64,000 bases of DNA, from positions 2,506,501 through 2,570,500 of the forward strand of contig NZ_JAQGPL010000001.1 of assembly GCF_028826105.1 (NCBI RefSeq). Direction: 5' to 3'. The translations under genes and the position numbers were made by a program. Shown here in pieces: positions 1 to 8,361 of this stretch. The notes below the pieces were generated by a model, which did not search any database, was not told the origin of the DNA, and saw only the letters and a list, made by a program, of their open reading frames with translations. The stretch is from Paenibacillus humicola. GTDB taxonomy: Bacteria; Bacillota; Bacilli; Paenibacillales; Paenibacillaceae. Numbering within the stretch: the first letter of the stretch is position 1; each line of letters begins with the position of its first letter.

Positions 1-1
1 G

Positions 2-721
2 GATCAGTGGTCGCTGAGCGCGTACCGGTATATTTTATCGACGAACAGCTTTCTGAACGCGCTGAAGAGCACGGTGTTCATTACCGTCATCGGGACCGCG
101 CTCAATCTGGCCGTCTCGTTCACCTTCGCGTACGTGCTGACCAAGAAAGAGGTGCCCGGCCGGTCGATTTTGATGGGGGCGGTCATCTTCACCCTCGTGT
201 TTAACGCCGGCATTTTGCCGAGCTATCTGCTGGTGAAGGAGATGCACCTGCTCAATTCGTATTGGGCGCTGATATGGCCGACGCTGACGAGCGCATGGAG
301 CCTGATCGTCATCAAAGGCTTCCTGGAATCGCTCCCCGCCGAGCTGGAGGATTCCGCCCGAATCGACGGCTGCTCGGACTTCGGCGTCTTCTTCCGGATG
401 GTCATCCCGCTGTCGATGCCGGCAATCGCCGCGTTTACGCTTTTTTTCGCCGTCAGCCATTGGAACACGTACTTCAACGCGCTCATTTATTTGTCCGATT
501 CGCGCAAATGGACGCTCCAGGTGCTGATCAAGTCGCTCGTCATCGACTCCGACTCCAACGGCGTCGGCCAGGCCGGAGCGGGCGGCGACGACCGCGTGCT
601 GCCGCAGGAAACGATCCGCATGGCGGCCATCGTGCTGTCCATGGCGCCGATTCTCGTCGTGTACCCTTTTCTGCAGAAGCATTTCGCCAAAGGCGTCATG
701 CTGGGATCGGTCAAAGGTTAG
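2..721 (+). CDS. Sugar ABC transporter permease, LplC type, 5' end missing
   Basis: Membrane permease subunit of a CUT1-type carbohydrate ABC importer. The frame is open from base 2 with no initiation codon, so the N-terminus, including the first membrane segment, lies outside the window. The EAA loop that docks the ATPase is visible around bases 340-410 (ELEDSARIDGCSDFGVFFR). The C-terminus KGVMLGSVKG is nearly identical to the ends of the two other LplC-type permeases here (ending at 28774 and 43789). Hydrophobic segments flank the loop. Its partner permease and binding protein are presumably upstream. Family assignment is firm; the substrate cannot be told. Confidence 0.93.
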   Translation, partial: DQWSLSAYRYILSTNSFLNALKSTVFITVIGTALNLAVSFTFAYVLTKKEVPGRSILMGAVIFTLVFNAGILPSYLLVKEMHLLNSYWALIWPTLTSAWSLIVIKGFLESLPAELEDSARIDGCSDFGVFFRMVIPLSMPAIAAFTLFFAVSHWNTYFNALIYLSDSRKWTLQVLIKSLVIDSDSNGVGQAGAGGDDRVLPQETIRMAAIVLSMAPILVVYPFLQKHFAKGVMLGSVKG

Positions 722-773
722 CGCTTCGTGCGCCGCGGAACATGCGGTAACAAGCAGCGAACCGCTTATTGAA

Positions 774-817
774 AAAGCCTTCAAAATCGCGAGCCGGCTC
801 GCAATTTTGAAGGCTTT
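774..817. terminator. Bidirectional terminator between convergent genes
   Basis: A 22-bp inverted repeat with a single G-T mismatch (arms 774-795 and 796-817, almost no loop) lies between the permease and the convergent LysM gene. On the minus strand the stem is followed by a run of five T, and on the plus strand by a broken T-rich stretch, so it should stop transcription in both directions and best for the LysM gene. Confidence 0.8.
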
Positions 818-846
818 CCGTTTCCGCTATGAACTCGCGTGTTCGC

Positions 847-1293
847 TTATTGCCATGGTCCCTGCTGCATCATCTGCTGCCCATGCGGCATCATTTGCTG
901 TCCTTGAGGCATCATTTGCCCCTGTCCTTGCGGCATTGGCATCTCCGAATACGTCTTTTGGCAGAGCATGTGGGAAATACGGGGAATGGACACCATTTCC
1001 CCCGCTCTCAGCCGGTTCGGATCGGCGATATGCGGATTGGCTTCCTCCAGAATGGGATGGGGGATATTGTATTTGTGGCCGACCGAGGCTAAGGTTTCGC
1101 CGGGCTGAGCCTGGTGCTGGGCAAACAGCATATCGTCCGATTTTCCGTCCCGGAAGAAAGGGAAGAAAAACGGCGAAAAGAAGAAAAACGGGAACAAGAA
1201 ACGACGGGGAAAAAAGGGATGGGGAAACGGGCGAAAGAACGGGCGTCCAAATCCGCCGCCAAAACCGCCGCCTGGAAAAAATCCGCGCTCCAT
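847..1293 (-). CDS. LysM-domain protein with Phe/Pro-rich N-terminus, possible spore-coat protein
   Basis: 148 residues in three parts. Residues 1-48 are extremely rich in Phe, Pro, Gly and Arg with no normal signal peptide. Residues about 62-104 form one LysM domain (starts QPGETLASVGHKYNIP, ends AGEMVSIP), which binds N-acetylglucosamine polymers such as peptidoglycan. Residues 115-148 are a low-complexity Gln/Met/Gly/Pro tail with repeated QQMM units. The start ATG has a good CGGAGG site. LysM plus low-complexity tails without a secretion signal are common in spore-coat morphogenesis proteins of Bacillales, so a sporulation role is inferred; no sigma-factor promoter was recognised. Confidence 0.8.
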   Translation of the reverse strand: MERGFFPGGGFGGGFGRPFFRPFPHPFFPRRFLFPFFFFSPFFFPFFRDGKSDDMLFAQHQAQPGETLASVGHKYNIPHPILEEANPHIADPNRLRAGEMVSIPRISHMLCQKTYSEMPMPQGQGQMMPQGQQMMPHGQQMMQQGPWQ

Positions 1294-1435
1294 TACACAA
1301 CCTCCGTTTGAAAAATAGTCAAATGCCTCTATACAAAGTATTGCATTGCGGTCAAAGCGTGACGGTTCGGATGAACAAAAGTTGACGATTTTTTCGTGCT
1401 TGAATGGACAACCTTTCCGGTTTTACCGGATTTCA

Positions 1436-1464
1436 TTGACCTCCGCCCGCTCCGGGAGTATAAT
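1436..1464 (+). promoter_or_regulatory. Sigma-A promoter of the SDR gene
   Basis: TTGACC (1436-1441) and a consensus TATAAT (1459-1464) are separated by exactly 17 bp and lie 57 bp upstream of the SDR start codon. Confidence 0.75.
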
Positions 1465-1520
1465 TTTCTCCAATTCGGGTTTTTAGACAGCGTTTTCAAT
1501 TAAGAGAGGAGTGAGCCTTC

Positions 1521-2279
1521 ATGTATACCTTTGCCAATAAAATCGTCTGGGTGACCGGCAGCAGCACGGGCATCGGGAGGGCGGCGGCGATCGAATTCGC
1601 CCGGCATGGCGCCGACGTGATCGTGCACGGCAACCGGAGCGTGCAGCAGGCCGAGGAAGTCGCGGCGGAAATCCGGAAGCTCGGCCGGAACGCAATGCTC
1701 GTCATGGGAGACGTCGGCAGCGCTGCCGAAGTGAAGCGGATGGTCCGGGAAATCGGCACCCGCTTCGACCGGATCGATGTGCTGATGAACAATGCCGGAG
1801 CCCTGATCAAACGGGCGCGGCTGGCCGATCTGGAGGAAGAGCTGTGGGATGAGGTTATGAACGTGAACCTGAAGTCGGTTTACCTGGTGACGAAAGAGGC
1901 GCTGCCGCTGCTTCGGCAAGCCGGGAAAGGCCGCATCATCAACGTCACGTCCGTCGCCGCGCGCAACGGCGGCGGCTTCGGTTCGCTGGCCTACGCCGCA
2001 TCCAAAGGCGGCGTCAGCACGCTGACCCGGGGGATGGCGAAAGATTTGGTCGAATACGGCATCACGGTCAACGGGATCGCGCCCGGCGTGATCGCGACGC
2101 CTTTCCACGACCGGTACTCCCCGCCGGAAATCCGCAGCAAGGCGCTCACGACGATTCCGATGGGACGCGAAGGCACGCCGGAGGAGTCGGTTGGCGCCGC
2201 GCTGTTCCTCGCCTCCGATTACGCCAGCTATTTGACGGGCGAAATCATCGAAGTGAACGGCGGCCAGCTGATGGATTAG
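1521..2279 (+). CDS. SDR family NAD(P)-dependent oxidoreductase
   Basis: 252-residue classical short-chain dehydrogenase. The cofactor motif TGSSTGIG lies at residues 12-19, NNAG follows near residue 92, and the catalytic pair is Tyr158/Lys162 in YAASK. Length and spacing are those of FabG or glucose 1-dehydrogenase-like enzymes. It is expressed alone from a consensus promoter with an AGAGGAG ribosome site. The substrate, probably a sugar, polyol or ketone, cannot be told from sequence. It is convergent with cdaR, with a shared terminator between them. Confidence 0.9.
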   Translation: MYTFANKIVWVTGSSTGIGRAAAIEFARHGADVIVHGNRSVQQAEEVAAEIRKLGRNAMLVMGDVGSAAEVKRMVREIGTRFDRIDVLMNNAGALIKRARLADLEEELWDEVMNVNLKSVYLVTKEALPLLRQAGKGRIINVTSVAARNGGGFGSLAYAASKGGVSTLTRGMAKDLVEYGITVNGIAPGVIATPFHDRYSPPEIRSKALTTIPMGREGTPEESVGAALFLASDYASYLTGEIIEVNGGQLMD

Positions 2280-2302
2280 GCTTGTCTGCCGCCGTTTTGT
2301 CC

Positions 2303-2335
2303 AGGCCCGCATCGCAACCCGAGCGGGCTTATTTC
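2303..2335. terminator. Probable shared terminator between SDR gene and cdaR
   Basis: Inverted repeat AGGCCCGC/GCGGGCTT (2303-2310 and 2323-2330, outer pairs including one G-T) with a 12-base loop and a T-rich 3' flank. It lies in the short convergent gap and overlaps the cdaR stop. Confidence 0.5.
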
Positions 2336-3423
2336 GTATGCGGTCCGGATGCCGGACGAACGCGGCGTACTTCCGCCTGAAGCATCCAAAGCGCCATTTG
2401 CAGGGGGACGGCTTCCTGGAACAATTGGGGATCGTACCCGGTTTCGCGTTTGATTTTTCGTAACCGGTAAATGAGCGTGTTGCGGTGAATATACAGCGCT
2501 TTAGCGGCTTCCGTAATGTTCTGGTTGCTGTCGAAGAACGCCTGCAGCGATTCGGCGAATTTATGGACGCTTTCCGGAAAAACCCGGCCTGCGAATCGTT
2601 CCCTTGCATGGGCGCTCATCTGGTAAATCAGTGCTTTCGATTCGATGTCGGAGTACGTGTTGATTACCCGGTCGGGTTCGCCGATCAGCAGGGCAAGCTC
2701 CGCTTCCCGGTATGCACCGGTAACTTTATTCCGATCGTACACCGGCTCGGTCAGGCCGATTCGGAACGGGAAACCCCACCGCTGAAACGTTTCCCGGAGC
2801 AATCGCAGCTTCAGCTCCCGCTTCGCGCCGTCCAAGCCGGAAAACAGGATAAACAAGCGGTTGACGCTGATAAATCCGGCAATCGTTTGACCGATGGTGT
2901 CCTCGATTTGCCGCATCAGCGTTTGACTTTGAAAGGTCCGATCCTGAATGTCAACGAGACAAACGTCGAAAGGCGGCCGCAATCGGACGTTCAGCATATC
3001 CAGCCTTTCGTCAATCAGCTGATTGTTCGGTTCCCCTCGAATCAGCTCCTCAATGATGGTTTCCATCGTCTGCCGCTTCCATTCCGACTGCTGCATGAAC
3101 AGGGTCTGTCTTAGCATCAGCTCCGTCGTCATTTTCACAAGGCCGCCGAATTCCCGAACTTCCTGGGGCTCCCCCGTAATCCCGATGACGCCGACAATTT
3201 GGCCCTGAAGCTCGATCGGCAGATTTATCCCCGTTTGCGCTCCTTTCCACCGTCTTTGATTGGCTTCGTCAATCATGAGCGGCTTGCCCAGCCGAAGCAC
3301 CTCCAGCGCGCCTTCATGCACCTGATCGAGCCGCGCGGCATCGCCGGATGCAATAATGATTCCGGATTCGTCCATAATATTTATATTCCGGTTCAGACGG
3401 TGCATCGTTTCCTTTACGATCAT
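2329..3423 (-). CDS. cdaR: CdaR/GlxR-type sugar-diacid regulator
   Basis: Transcription activator of the sugar-acid recognition family: a putative ligand domain (residues about 1-135), a degenerate GGDEF-like central domain and a C-terminal PucR-type helix-turn-helix (SQNITEAAKALYIHRNTL, then LRKIKRETGYDP). It is divergent from glycerate kinase, as in other glucarate/glycerate loci, so it probably activates glxK-kdgT-larA in response to a sugar acid or glycerate. The given ATG is the first canonical start, but the family N-terminus continues upstream in frame (ILSREIAD) to an ATA codon at 3447-3445 that has a perfectly spaced GGGGGG site; see findings. Confidence 0.88.
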   Translation of the reverse strand: MIVKETMHRLNRNINIMDESGIIIASGDAARLDQVHEGALEVLRLGKPLMIDEANQRRWKGAQTGINLPIELQGQIVGVIGITGEPQEVREFGGLVKMTTELMLRQTLFMQQSEWKRQTMETIIEELIRGEPNNQLIDERLDMLNVRLRPPFDVCLVDIQDRTFQSQTLMRQIEDTIGQTIAGFISVNRLFILFSGLDGAKRELKLRLLRETFQRWGFPFRIGLTEPVYDRNKVTGAYREAELALLIGEPDRVINTYSDIESKALIYQMSAHARERFAGRVFPESVHKFAESLQAFFDSNQNITEAAKALYIHRNTLIYRLRKIKRETGYDPQLFQEAVPLQMALWMLQAEVRRVRPASGPHTK

Positions 3424-3568
3424 GTCGGCAATTTCACGGCTTAATATGGGTCATCCCCCCTGAACTGGTTTAATGTTCGTCCTGATATATGTATTATACA
3501 CAAAGAAATCGTTTTATTATTTAGCAAATTTGTTTTCTATGCACGATGACGAATGCACGGTTACTCTT

Positions 3569-3604
3569 TATAATAGATCTGTGTTTAATTTGTAAGCGTT
3601 TGCG
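3569..3604 (+). promoter_or_regulatory. glxK promoter -10 and catabolite-responsive (cre) site
   Basis: A consensus TATAAT (3569-3574) has no good -35 box upstream, as expected for an activator-dependent promoter. TGTAAGCGTTTGCG at 3591-3604 matches the CcpA cre consensus at all but one fixed position and lies just downstream of the predicted transcription start, where CcpA usually represses. Confidence 0.55.
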
Positions 3605-3616
3605 TGATGAAAGGCG

Positions 3617-4774
3617 TTGATTGAGATTAAGATTGTAATTGCACCCGATTCGTTTAAAGGAAGCGTTTCCGCCATGGAGGCGGCCTTGTACATGGAGAGA
3701 GGGGTGAAAAGGGCTCTTCCCGATGCCCGCACGGTGCGGGTTCCGGTTGCCGACGGCGGCGAAGGCACGCTGGACGCCCTGATTGCCGCTACCGGCGGCA
3801 GAAAAGCGGAAGTCACCGTCACCGGGCCGTTGGGCGATCCGGTCAAAGCCGAATACGGCGTGCTCGGCGACGGGAACACGGCCGTCATTGAAATGGCGAG
3901 TGCTTCCGGGCTTTGTCTGATTGAAGACGACCGGAAAAATCCGATGGCCGCCACGACCTACGGTACGGGAGAGCTCATTCGAAAGGCGCTGGACGACGGC
4001 TGCCGGAGCTTTATTCTGGCTATCGGAGGCAGCGCCACAAACGACGGCGGTATCGGGATGCTGCAGGCGCTCGGGATGCGCCTGCTCGACGCCTCGGGGA
4101 TGCCGGTCGGATTCGGCGGGCAGGAACTTGGCCGCATCGCGGCCATCGACGATTCGCAGTGGGACCGCCGGATTGCGGAGTCGGCGTTCGTGATTGCCTC
4201 GGACGTGCAAAATCCGCTGGTCGGGCCGAGCGGAGCCTCCTATGTATTCGGCCCTCAGAAGGGCGCAACGCCGGACATGATCGGGATTCTCGACCATGCC
4301 ATGTCCCGTTTCGCGGACGTCGTCCAGGCGAAGACCGGGCTTCGGCTTCATGACCGGCCCGGCGCGGGTGCGGCGGGAGGCCTTGGCGGCGCGTTCCAGG
4401 CGTTTTTCCCGGCGCAGATGAGACGGGGCATCGATATTGTGATCGAGCATACGAAGCTGCGGGAGCATTTGCAAGAGGCGGATCTCGTCTTCACCGGGGA
4501 GGGCCGGGTCGATTTCCAGACGGCTTCGGGCAAAACGCCCATGGGCGTTGCGCAGGAAGCGAAGAAGCTCGGCATTCCGGCGATCGTCATTGCCGGTTCG
4601 ATCGGTCCGGGCATCGAATCGCTTTATGAATTCGGCATCCTGAGCGTGCACAGCATCGTCAACGCCCCCATGACGCTTCAGGAAGCGATGGAGAAAACGC
4701 CGGAGCTGCTGTCGCAGCGGGCGGAGCAAATCGTTCGGACCTTCTTGTACACCAACCAACAATCGGAGTTCTAA
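3617..4774 (+). CDS. glxK: Glycerate kinase (GlxK/GarK family)
   Basis: 385-residue glycerate kinase of the GarK/GlxK family, which makes phosphoglycerate from D-glycerate and ATP. The family N-terminus KIVIAPDSFKGS is present, followed by DGGEGTLDAL, GGSATNDGGIGMLQALG and GAGAAGGLGGAFQAF, all typical motifs. Length is normal. The start is odd: the frame opens only after a TGA at 3608, so initiation must be at TTG 3617, two bases after AAAGG, or at the next codon ATT. It heads glxK-kdgT-larA, divergent from cdaR, and a cre site precedes it. Function is well supported; the start codon is not. Confidence 0.93.
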   Translation: MIEIKIVIAPDSFKGSVSAMEAALYMERGVKRALPDARTVRVPVADGGEGTLDALIAATGGRKAEVTVTGPLGDPVKAEYGVLGDGNTAVIEMASASGLCLIEDDRKNPMAATTYGTGELIRKALDDGCRSFILAIGGSATNDGGIGMLQALGMRLLDASGMPVGFGGQELGRIAAIDDSQWDRRIAESAFVIASDVQNPLVGPSGASYVFGPQKGATPDMIGILDHAMSRFADVVQAKTGLRLHDRPGAGAAGGLGGAFQAFFPAQMRRGIDIVIEHTKLREHLQEADLVFTGEGRVDFQTASGKTPMGVAQEAKKLGIPAIVIAGSIGPGIESLYEFGILSVHSIVNAPMTLQEAMEKTPELLSQRAEQIVRTFLYTNQQSEF

Positions 4775-4796
4775 CATCAGGGGAGGAAATGACAAC

Positions 4797-5882
4797 ATGA
4801 AAATTAAACAAACCATTGAAAAGGTTCCGGGCGGTCTGATGGTCGTCCCGCTTATGCTGGGCGCTTTGATGAATACGATCGACCAGATGCATATCCCGGT
4901 CGTCATGCGTTTCCTGAAGTCGCTTGGCGTTGCGCCCGCCAGCGATGGCGTCTACGAATTTATGAAAATCGGCGGCTTCGCGGAATCGCTGTTCAAGACC
5001 GGGAGCTTGACGCTTATCGCGCTGTTCTTATTCTGCGCCGGCAGCCAGATGAATTTGCGGGTCGGCGGCATCGCCTTGAAAAAGGGCGTTTTGCTGACCG
5101 CAAGCAAGTATCTGGTCGGACTTGGCGTCGGGGTGCTGTTCGCCAAATTTTCCGATCCGATGCACGGGCTGCTCGGGCTTTCATCCATGGCGATCATCGC
5201 GGCGATGACCAACGGCAACGGCGGCATGTACGCGGCCTTGACCGGACAATACGGGAACCGCTCGGACGTCGGCGCCGTATCCGTCCTTTCTCTCAATGAC
5301 GGGCCGTTCTTCACGCTGATGGCGCTCGGCATGCTGGGACAAAACTTCCCGATCATCGCGTTTATTGCCGTTTTGCTGCCGATCGGGATCGGGATGCTGC
5401 TCGGAAATCTGGATCCGGACATCCGCGAATTTTTGCGGCCCGGCGAAATTCTTCCCGTCCCGTTCTTTGCGTTTGCGCTGGGGGCGGGGATGAACCTGGC
5501 CAATTTCTTCAACCCGCAGGTCGTCGGTGCGGGCGTAACGCTCGGCCTGCTGACAACCATATTGACCGGCGGAATCGGGATTCTGGTATTCAAGGTGTTT
5601 CGCGAGAAAAGCTTTATCGCTCCTGTAGCGGAAGCGTCTACGGCCGGGAATGCCGCCGGGACTCCCGCAGCGATTGCCGCGGCCGCTTCCGTTGCGGCCG
5701 GCTCGGGGATGATGTCGGCCGCCGATGCTCAGGCTTATCAGGATGTCGTCAATATCGCAACTGCGCAGATCTCGATTTCGACGCTGACGACGGCCGTTTT
5801 GTGCCCGGTTGCCGTCATTTTGGCCGCACGGTACTTGAAAGGGAGAGGAATCGACACGAAGGCGGAAGCCGGCGGGAAATAA
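4797..5882 (+). CDS. kdgT: 2-keto-3-deoxygluconate permease
   Basis: Polytopic membrane transporter of the KdgT family, which imports 2-keto-3-deoxygluconate or related sugar acids by proton symport. The N-terminus VPGGLMVVPLMLGALMNT and the run of about ten hydrophobic segments are typical. At 361 residues it is somewhat longer than the usual 310-330, because of an Ala-rich loop near residues 275-305 before the final TISISTLTTAVLCPVAVI segment. It starts 22 bp after glxK with a strong GGGGAGGAA site, so it is cotranscribed. In this context it may carry glycerate or another sugar acid rather than KDG. Confidence 0.9.
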   Translation: MKIKQTIEKVPGGLMVVPLMLGALMNTIDQMHIPVVMRFLKSLGVAPASDGVYEFMKIGGFAESLFKTGSLTLIALFLFCAGSQMNLRVGGIALKKGVLLTASKYLVGLGVGVLFAKFSDPMHGLLGLSSMAIIAAMTNGNGGMYAALTGQYGNRSDVGAVSVLSLNDGPFFTLMALGMLGQNFPIIAFIAVLLPIGIGMLLGNLDPDIREFLRPGEILPVPFFAFALGAGMNLANFFNPQVVGAGVTLGLLTTILTGGIGILVFKVFREKSFIAPVAEASTAGNAAGTPAAIAAAASVAAGSGMMSAADAQAYQDVVNIATAQISISTLTTAVLCPVAVILAARYLKGRGIDTKAEAGGK

Positions 5883-5886
5883 GCAT

Positions 5887-6032
5887 AATCCTTCTTAATG
5901 ATGCAAACAATATTCGCAGCGCTTCATTGTTCTAACAAAGAACATTCATAATGCTTCATAATCGGGCAGAAAATCAAATGTAATCCTTCAATATCGTGCA
6001 GAAAAACAAATGCAATTCTTTATAATCGTGAG
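5887..6032 (+). repeat. Imperfect 32-bp tandem repeats before larA
   Basis: Two adjacent 32-bp units (5949-5980 and 5981-6012) share the pattern TAATnCTTCA, ATCG, GCAGAAAA, CAAATG. A third partial unit (6013-6032) runs into the larA ribosome site, and a diverged copy begins at 5887. There is no hairpin with a T-run here, so this gap is not an obvious terminator. Confidence 0.65.
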
Positions 6033-6040
6033 GTAATGTG

Positions 6041-7303
6041 ATGAAAACAACCCTATTGTACGGCAAGCAGGGACTGACCGTAGAAGTGCCGGACAACGCC
6101 GTGATCGTCGAGCCCAAGGATCTTCCGGGCTTGCCGGATGAAGAGCAGGCGGTTAAGAAAGCGCTTCAGAGCCCGATCGGCTCGCCCGCGCTGCGCGACA
6201 TGGTGAAACCGGCGGACAAGGTCGCGATCGTGATCAGCGATATTACGAGACCGACGCCCAATCACAAGCTGGTTCCCTGGATATTGGACGAACTGAATCA
6301 TATTCCGCCGGAAAATTTCGTCATCGTGAACGGGACCGGCACGCACCGCGACCAGACGAGGGAAGAATTCGTCCAAATGCTCGGGGAACAAGTCGTCGAC
6401 CGTATCCGGATCGTGAACAATCATTGTAACGATAAGGACTCGCTCGTCAATTTGGGGCCGTGCAGCTTCGGCTGCGACGTTTACCTGAACAAGGAATATG
6501 TGGAGGCCGATTTCCGCATCGTGACCGGGTTTATCGAACCTCATTTTTTCGCCGGCTTTTCCGGGGGGCCGAAAGGAATCATGCCCGGGATCGCCGGTAT
6601 CGAAACGATCATGACCTTCCACAACGCCCGGATGATCGGGGATCCGCTCGCCACATGGGGGAATATGGATGATAATCCGCTCCAGCATATGACCCGCGAG
6701 ATCAACCGGATGTGCAAGCCCGATTTTATGCTCAACGTCACCTTGAACGGTCGTAAGGAGATTACGCAGGTGTTTGCGGGCGAGCTGTTCGAAGCGCACG
6801 AGCAGGGCTGCGCTTTCGCGAAAGCGCATGCGATGATTCGATGCGACGATCGGTTCGACGTCGTCATCACGTCCAATTCCGGCTATCCGCTCGACCAAAA
6901 TTTATACCAGGCCGTGAAAGGGATGAGCGCCGCCCATAAAATCGTCAAAAAGGGCGGAACGATTATCAGCGCCGCCGAATGCTCGGACGGACTGCCCAAT
7001 CACGGGAATTATGCGGAAATTTTGCAAATGCGAAAAACGCCGCAGGAGATTCTGGATCTGATCGGCAGCGGCAGCTTCCGGATGCTCGATCAATGGCAGG
7101 TGCAGAAGCAGGCCGTGATCCAGGTATGGGCCGACGTGTATGTATACTCCTCCTTAAGCGACGACGTCGTCGAAAAGGCGATGTTTCGCCCGACGACGGA
7201 CATCGAAGATACGCTCGGCAAGCTAAAAGCGAAATACGGCGAGTCGATGACGGTAGCCGTGCTGCCGCAGGGACCGCTGACCATTCCTTATGTGGAAGAA
7301 TAA
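6041..7303 (+). CDS. larA: LarA-family nickel-dependent 2-hydroxyacid racemase
   Basis: 420-residue homologue of lactate racemase, whose nickel-pincer (NPN) cofactor is bound covalently to a lysine. The catalytic and metal set is intact with the same spacing as Lactobacillus plantarum LarA (His108, His174, Lys184, His200): here His102 (GTHRD), His168 (EPHFF), Lys178 (SGGPKGIMPG) and His194 (TFHNARM). ATG 6041 is preferred over GTG 6038 because of its GAGGT spacing. Family members racemise lactate, malate and other 2-hydroxyacids. Next to glycerate kinase and a sugar-acid permease, the substrate may be glycerate or an aldonate (inference). No larB, larC or larE cofactor genes are in the window. 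Confidence 0.92.
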   Translation: MKTTLLYGKQGLTVEVPDNAVIVEPKDLPGLPDEEQAVKKALQSPIGSPALRDMVKPADKVAIVISDITRPTPNHKLVPWILDELNHIPPENFVIVNGTGTHRDQTREEFVQMLGEQVVDRIRIVNNHCNDKDSLVNLGPCSFGCDVYLNKEYVEADFRIVTGFIEPHFFAGFSGGPKGIMPGIAGIETIMTFHNARMIGDPLATWGNMDDNPLQHMTREINRMCKPDFMLNVTLNGRKEITQVFAGELFEAHEQGCAFAKAHAMIRCDDRFDVVITSNSGYPLDQNLYQAVKGMSAAHKIVKKGGTIISAAECSDGLPNHGNYAEILQMRKTPQEILDLIGSGSFRMLDQWQVQKQAVIQVWADVYVYSSLSDDVVEKAMFRPTTDIEDTLGKLKAKYGESMTVAVLPQGPLTIPYVEE

Positions 7304-7339
7304 ACAAAACGGTACGATTTGATGCACATTGATCTGCAG

Positions 7340-7366
7340 CCTCCAACTTCGGTTGGAGGTTTTTTA
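7340..7366 (+). terminator. Rho-independent terminator after larA
   Basis: CCTCCAAC and GTTGGAGG form a perfect 8-bp stem with a TTCG tetraloop, followed by six T. It ends the glxK-kdgT-larA unit. Confidence 0.93.
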
Positions 7367-7386
7367 ATTTTTTGAAAAAAAAGACA

Positions 7387-7447
7387 TTGACAAAAAAAAG
7401 ACCGCTGACTTAAAATTCATTATAACGACATAATGTTACGAATTATG
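7387..7447 (+). promoter_or_regulatory. Promoter and candidate operator of the GntR operon
   Basis: A consensus TTGACA (7387-7392) and TAAAAT (7411-7416) are 18 bp apart. At the predicted start of transcription lies the palindrome CATAATGTTACGAATTATG (7429-7447; 6-bp arms). This is a plausible autoregulatory operator for the GntR protein encoded 110 bp downstream. Confidence 0.6.
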
Positions 7448-7555
7448 ACGTGTCCATTCCATTTATATACCCATAAATCATCATTTCCTGACAAAGAGCA
7501 CACATGTGACATGTAAATGACATAAAATTTCCCAACCGGAAAGAAGGCGATTCGA

Positions 7556-8293
7556 ATGGCAGAGCTAAACCGGCTAAACCGCATTCCATTATATTTACAG
7601 CTGAAAGAGGTCATTACCGAAAAAATCGAGAACGGCGAGTGGCTTCCCGGGGAAAAGATTCCGACGGAAGACAGTCTGCAGAAGCAGTTCGACATCAGCC
7701 GCATTACGGTGCGGCAAGCGATCAGCGACCTTGTTGTCAGCGGGCTGCTGACGCGCATTCAAGGGAAAGGCACCTTCGTCGCCGAGCCGAAGCTGGCCAA
7801 TATCCGGCCCGAGCTGACCGGCTTCACCTACGAAATGGGCGGCCATCACGCCGTCGAATCGCTGGTGCTCGACTGCTCCAAAATGATCGCGAGCGAGAGG
7901 ATCCGCCGGAAATTCGACCTTTCCCCGAATGTCGAGGTGATGAAGCTGGAGCGGATCCGGCTTGTCGACGGGCAGCCGGTCGGCCTGCAGAAGGCGTTCC
8001 TCAATATTTCGATTACGCCCGGCATCGACTTGAACAAATACGACTTCTCGAGGCAGTCGCTGTATGCCTCGCTTGAAGCGGAAGGCGTCGAGCTGCTGGA
8101 AGCGGAGGAAACCGTCGAAGCGAAATTGGCGGACGATCTGCAGGCCTCGCTGCTCCGGATTCCGGCCGGCGCGCCTGTGATGCACCTCACCAGGCTGACC
8201 AAACTAAAGGATGGGAGGACATACGAATATGCAGAGATGATCTTTCGAGGAGATAAGTACAAGTATACCGCCAAGCTGAATTTGAAGCCGTAA
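7556..8293 (+). CDS. GntR-family regulator with UTRA effector domain (HutC subfamily)
   Basis: 245-residue repressor. The winged helix (residues about 8-75) reads EKIPTEDSLQKQFDISRITVRQAI, the classic GntR recognition helix, then LLTRIQGKGTFV. Residues about 90-240 are the UTRA ligand domain, which usually binds a sugar phosphate or related small molecule (ends with YEYAEMIFRGDKYKYTA). It precedes btpA, a PfkB kinase and an Opp-type importer on the same strand, so it is probably their regulator. An AGAAGG site lies upstream of the ATG. Confidence 0.93.
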   Translation: MAELNRLNRIPLYLQLKEVITEKIENGEWLPGEKIPTEDSLQKQFDISRITVRQAISDLVVSGLLTRIQGKGTFVAEPKLANIRPELTGFTYEMGGHHAVESLVLDCSKMIASERIRRKFDLSPNVEVMKLERIRLVDGQPVGLQKAFLNISITPGIDLNKYDFSRQSLYASLEAEGVELLEAEETVEAKLADDLQASLLRIPAGAPVMHLTRLTKLKDGRTYEYAEMIFRGDKYKYTAKLNLKP

Positions 8294-8361
8294 CGCGATT
8301 TGGAGAAAAGCCGGGTCAGCCGGAACAACTAAAACCACGATTCAAACTGGAGGAGATTCAT

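Noticed and set aside
807..1385. Plus-strand ORF over the LysM gene
   Set aside because: No ribosome site and a Lys/Arg/Gly-rich product; the minus-strand gene has a LysM domain and an SD site.
5887..6032. Possible CRISPR-like repeat array
   Set aside because: The units are directly adjacent without spacers and only two to four copies exist, so it is a tandem repeat, not CRISPR.
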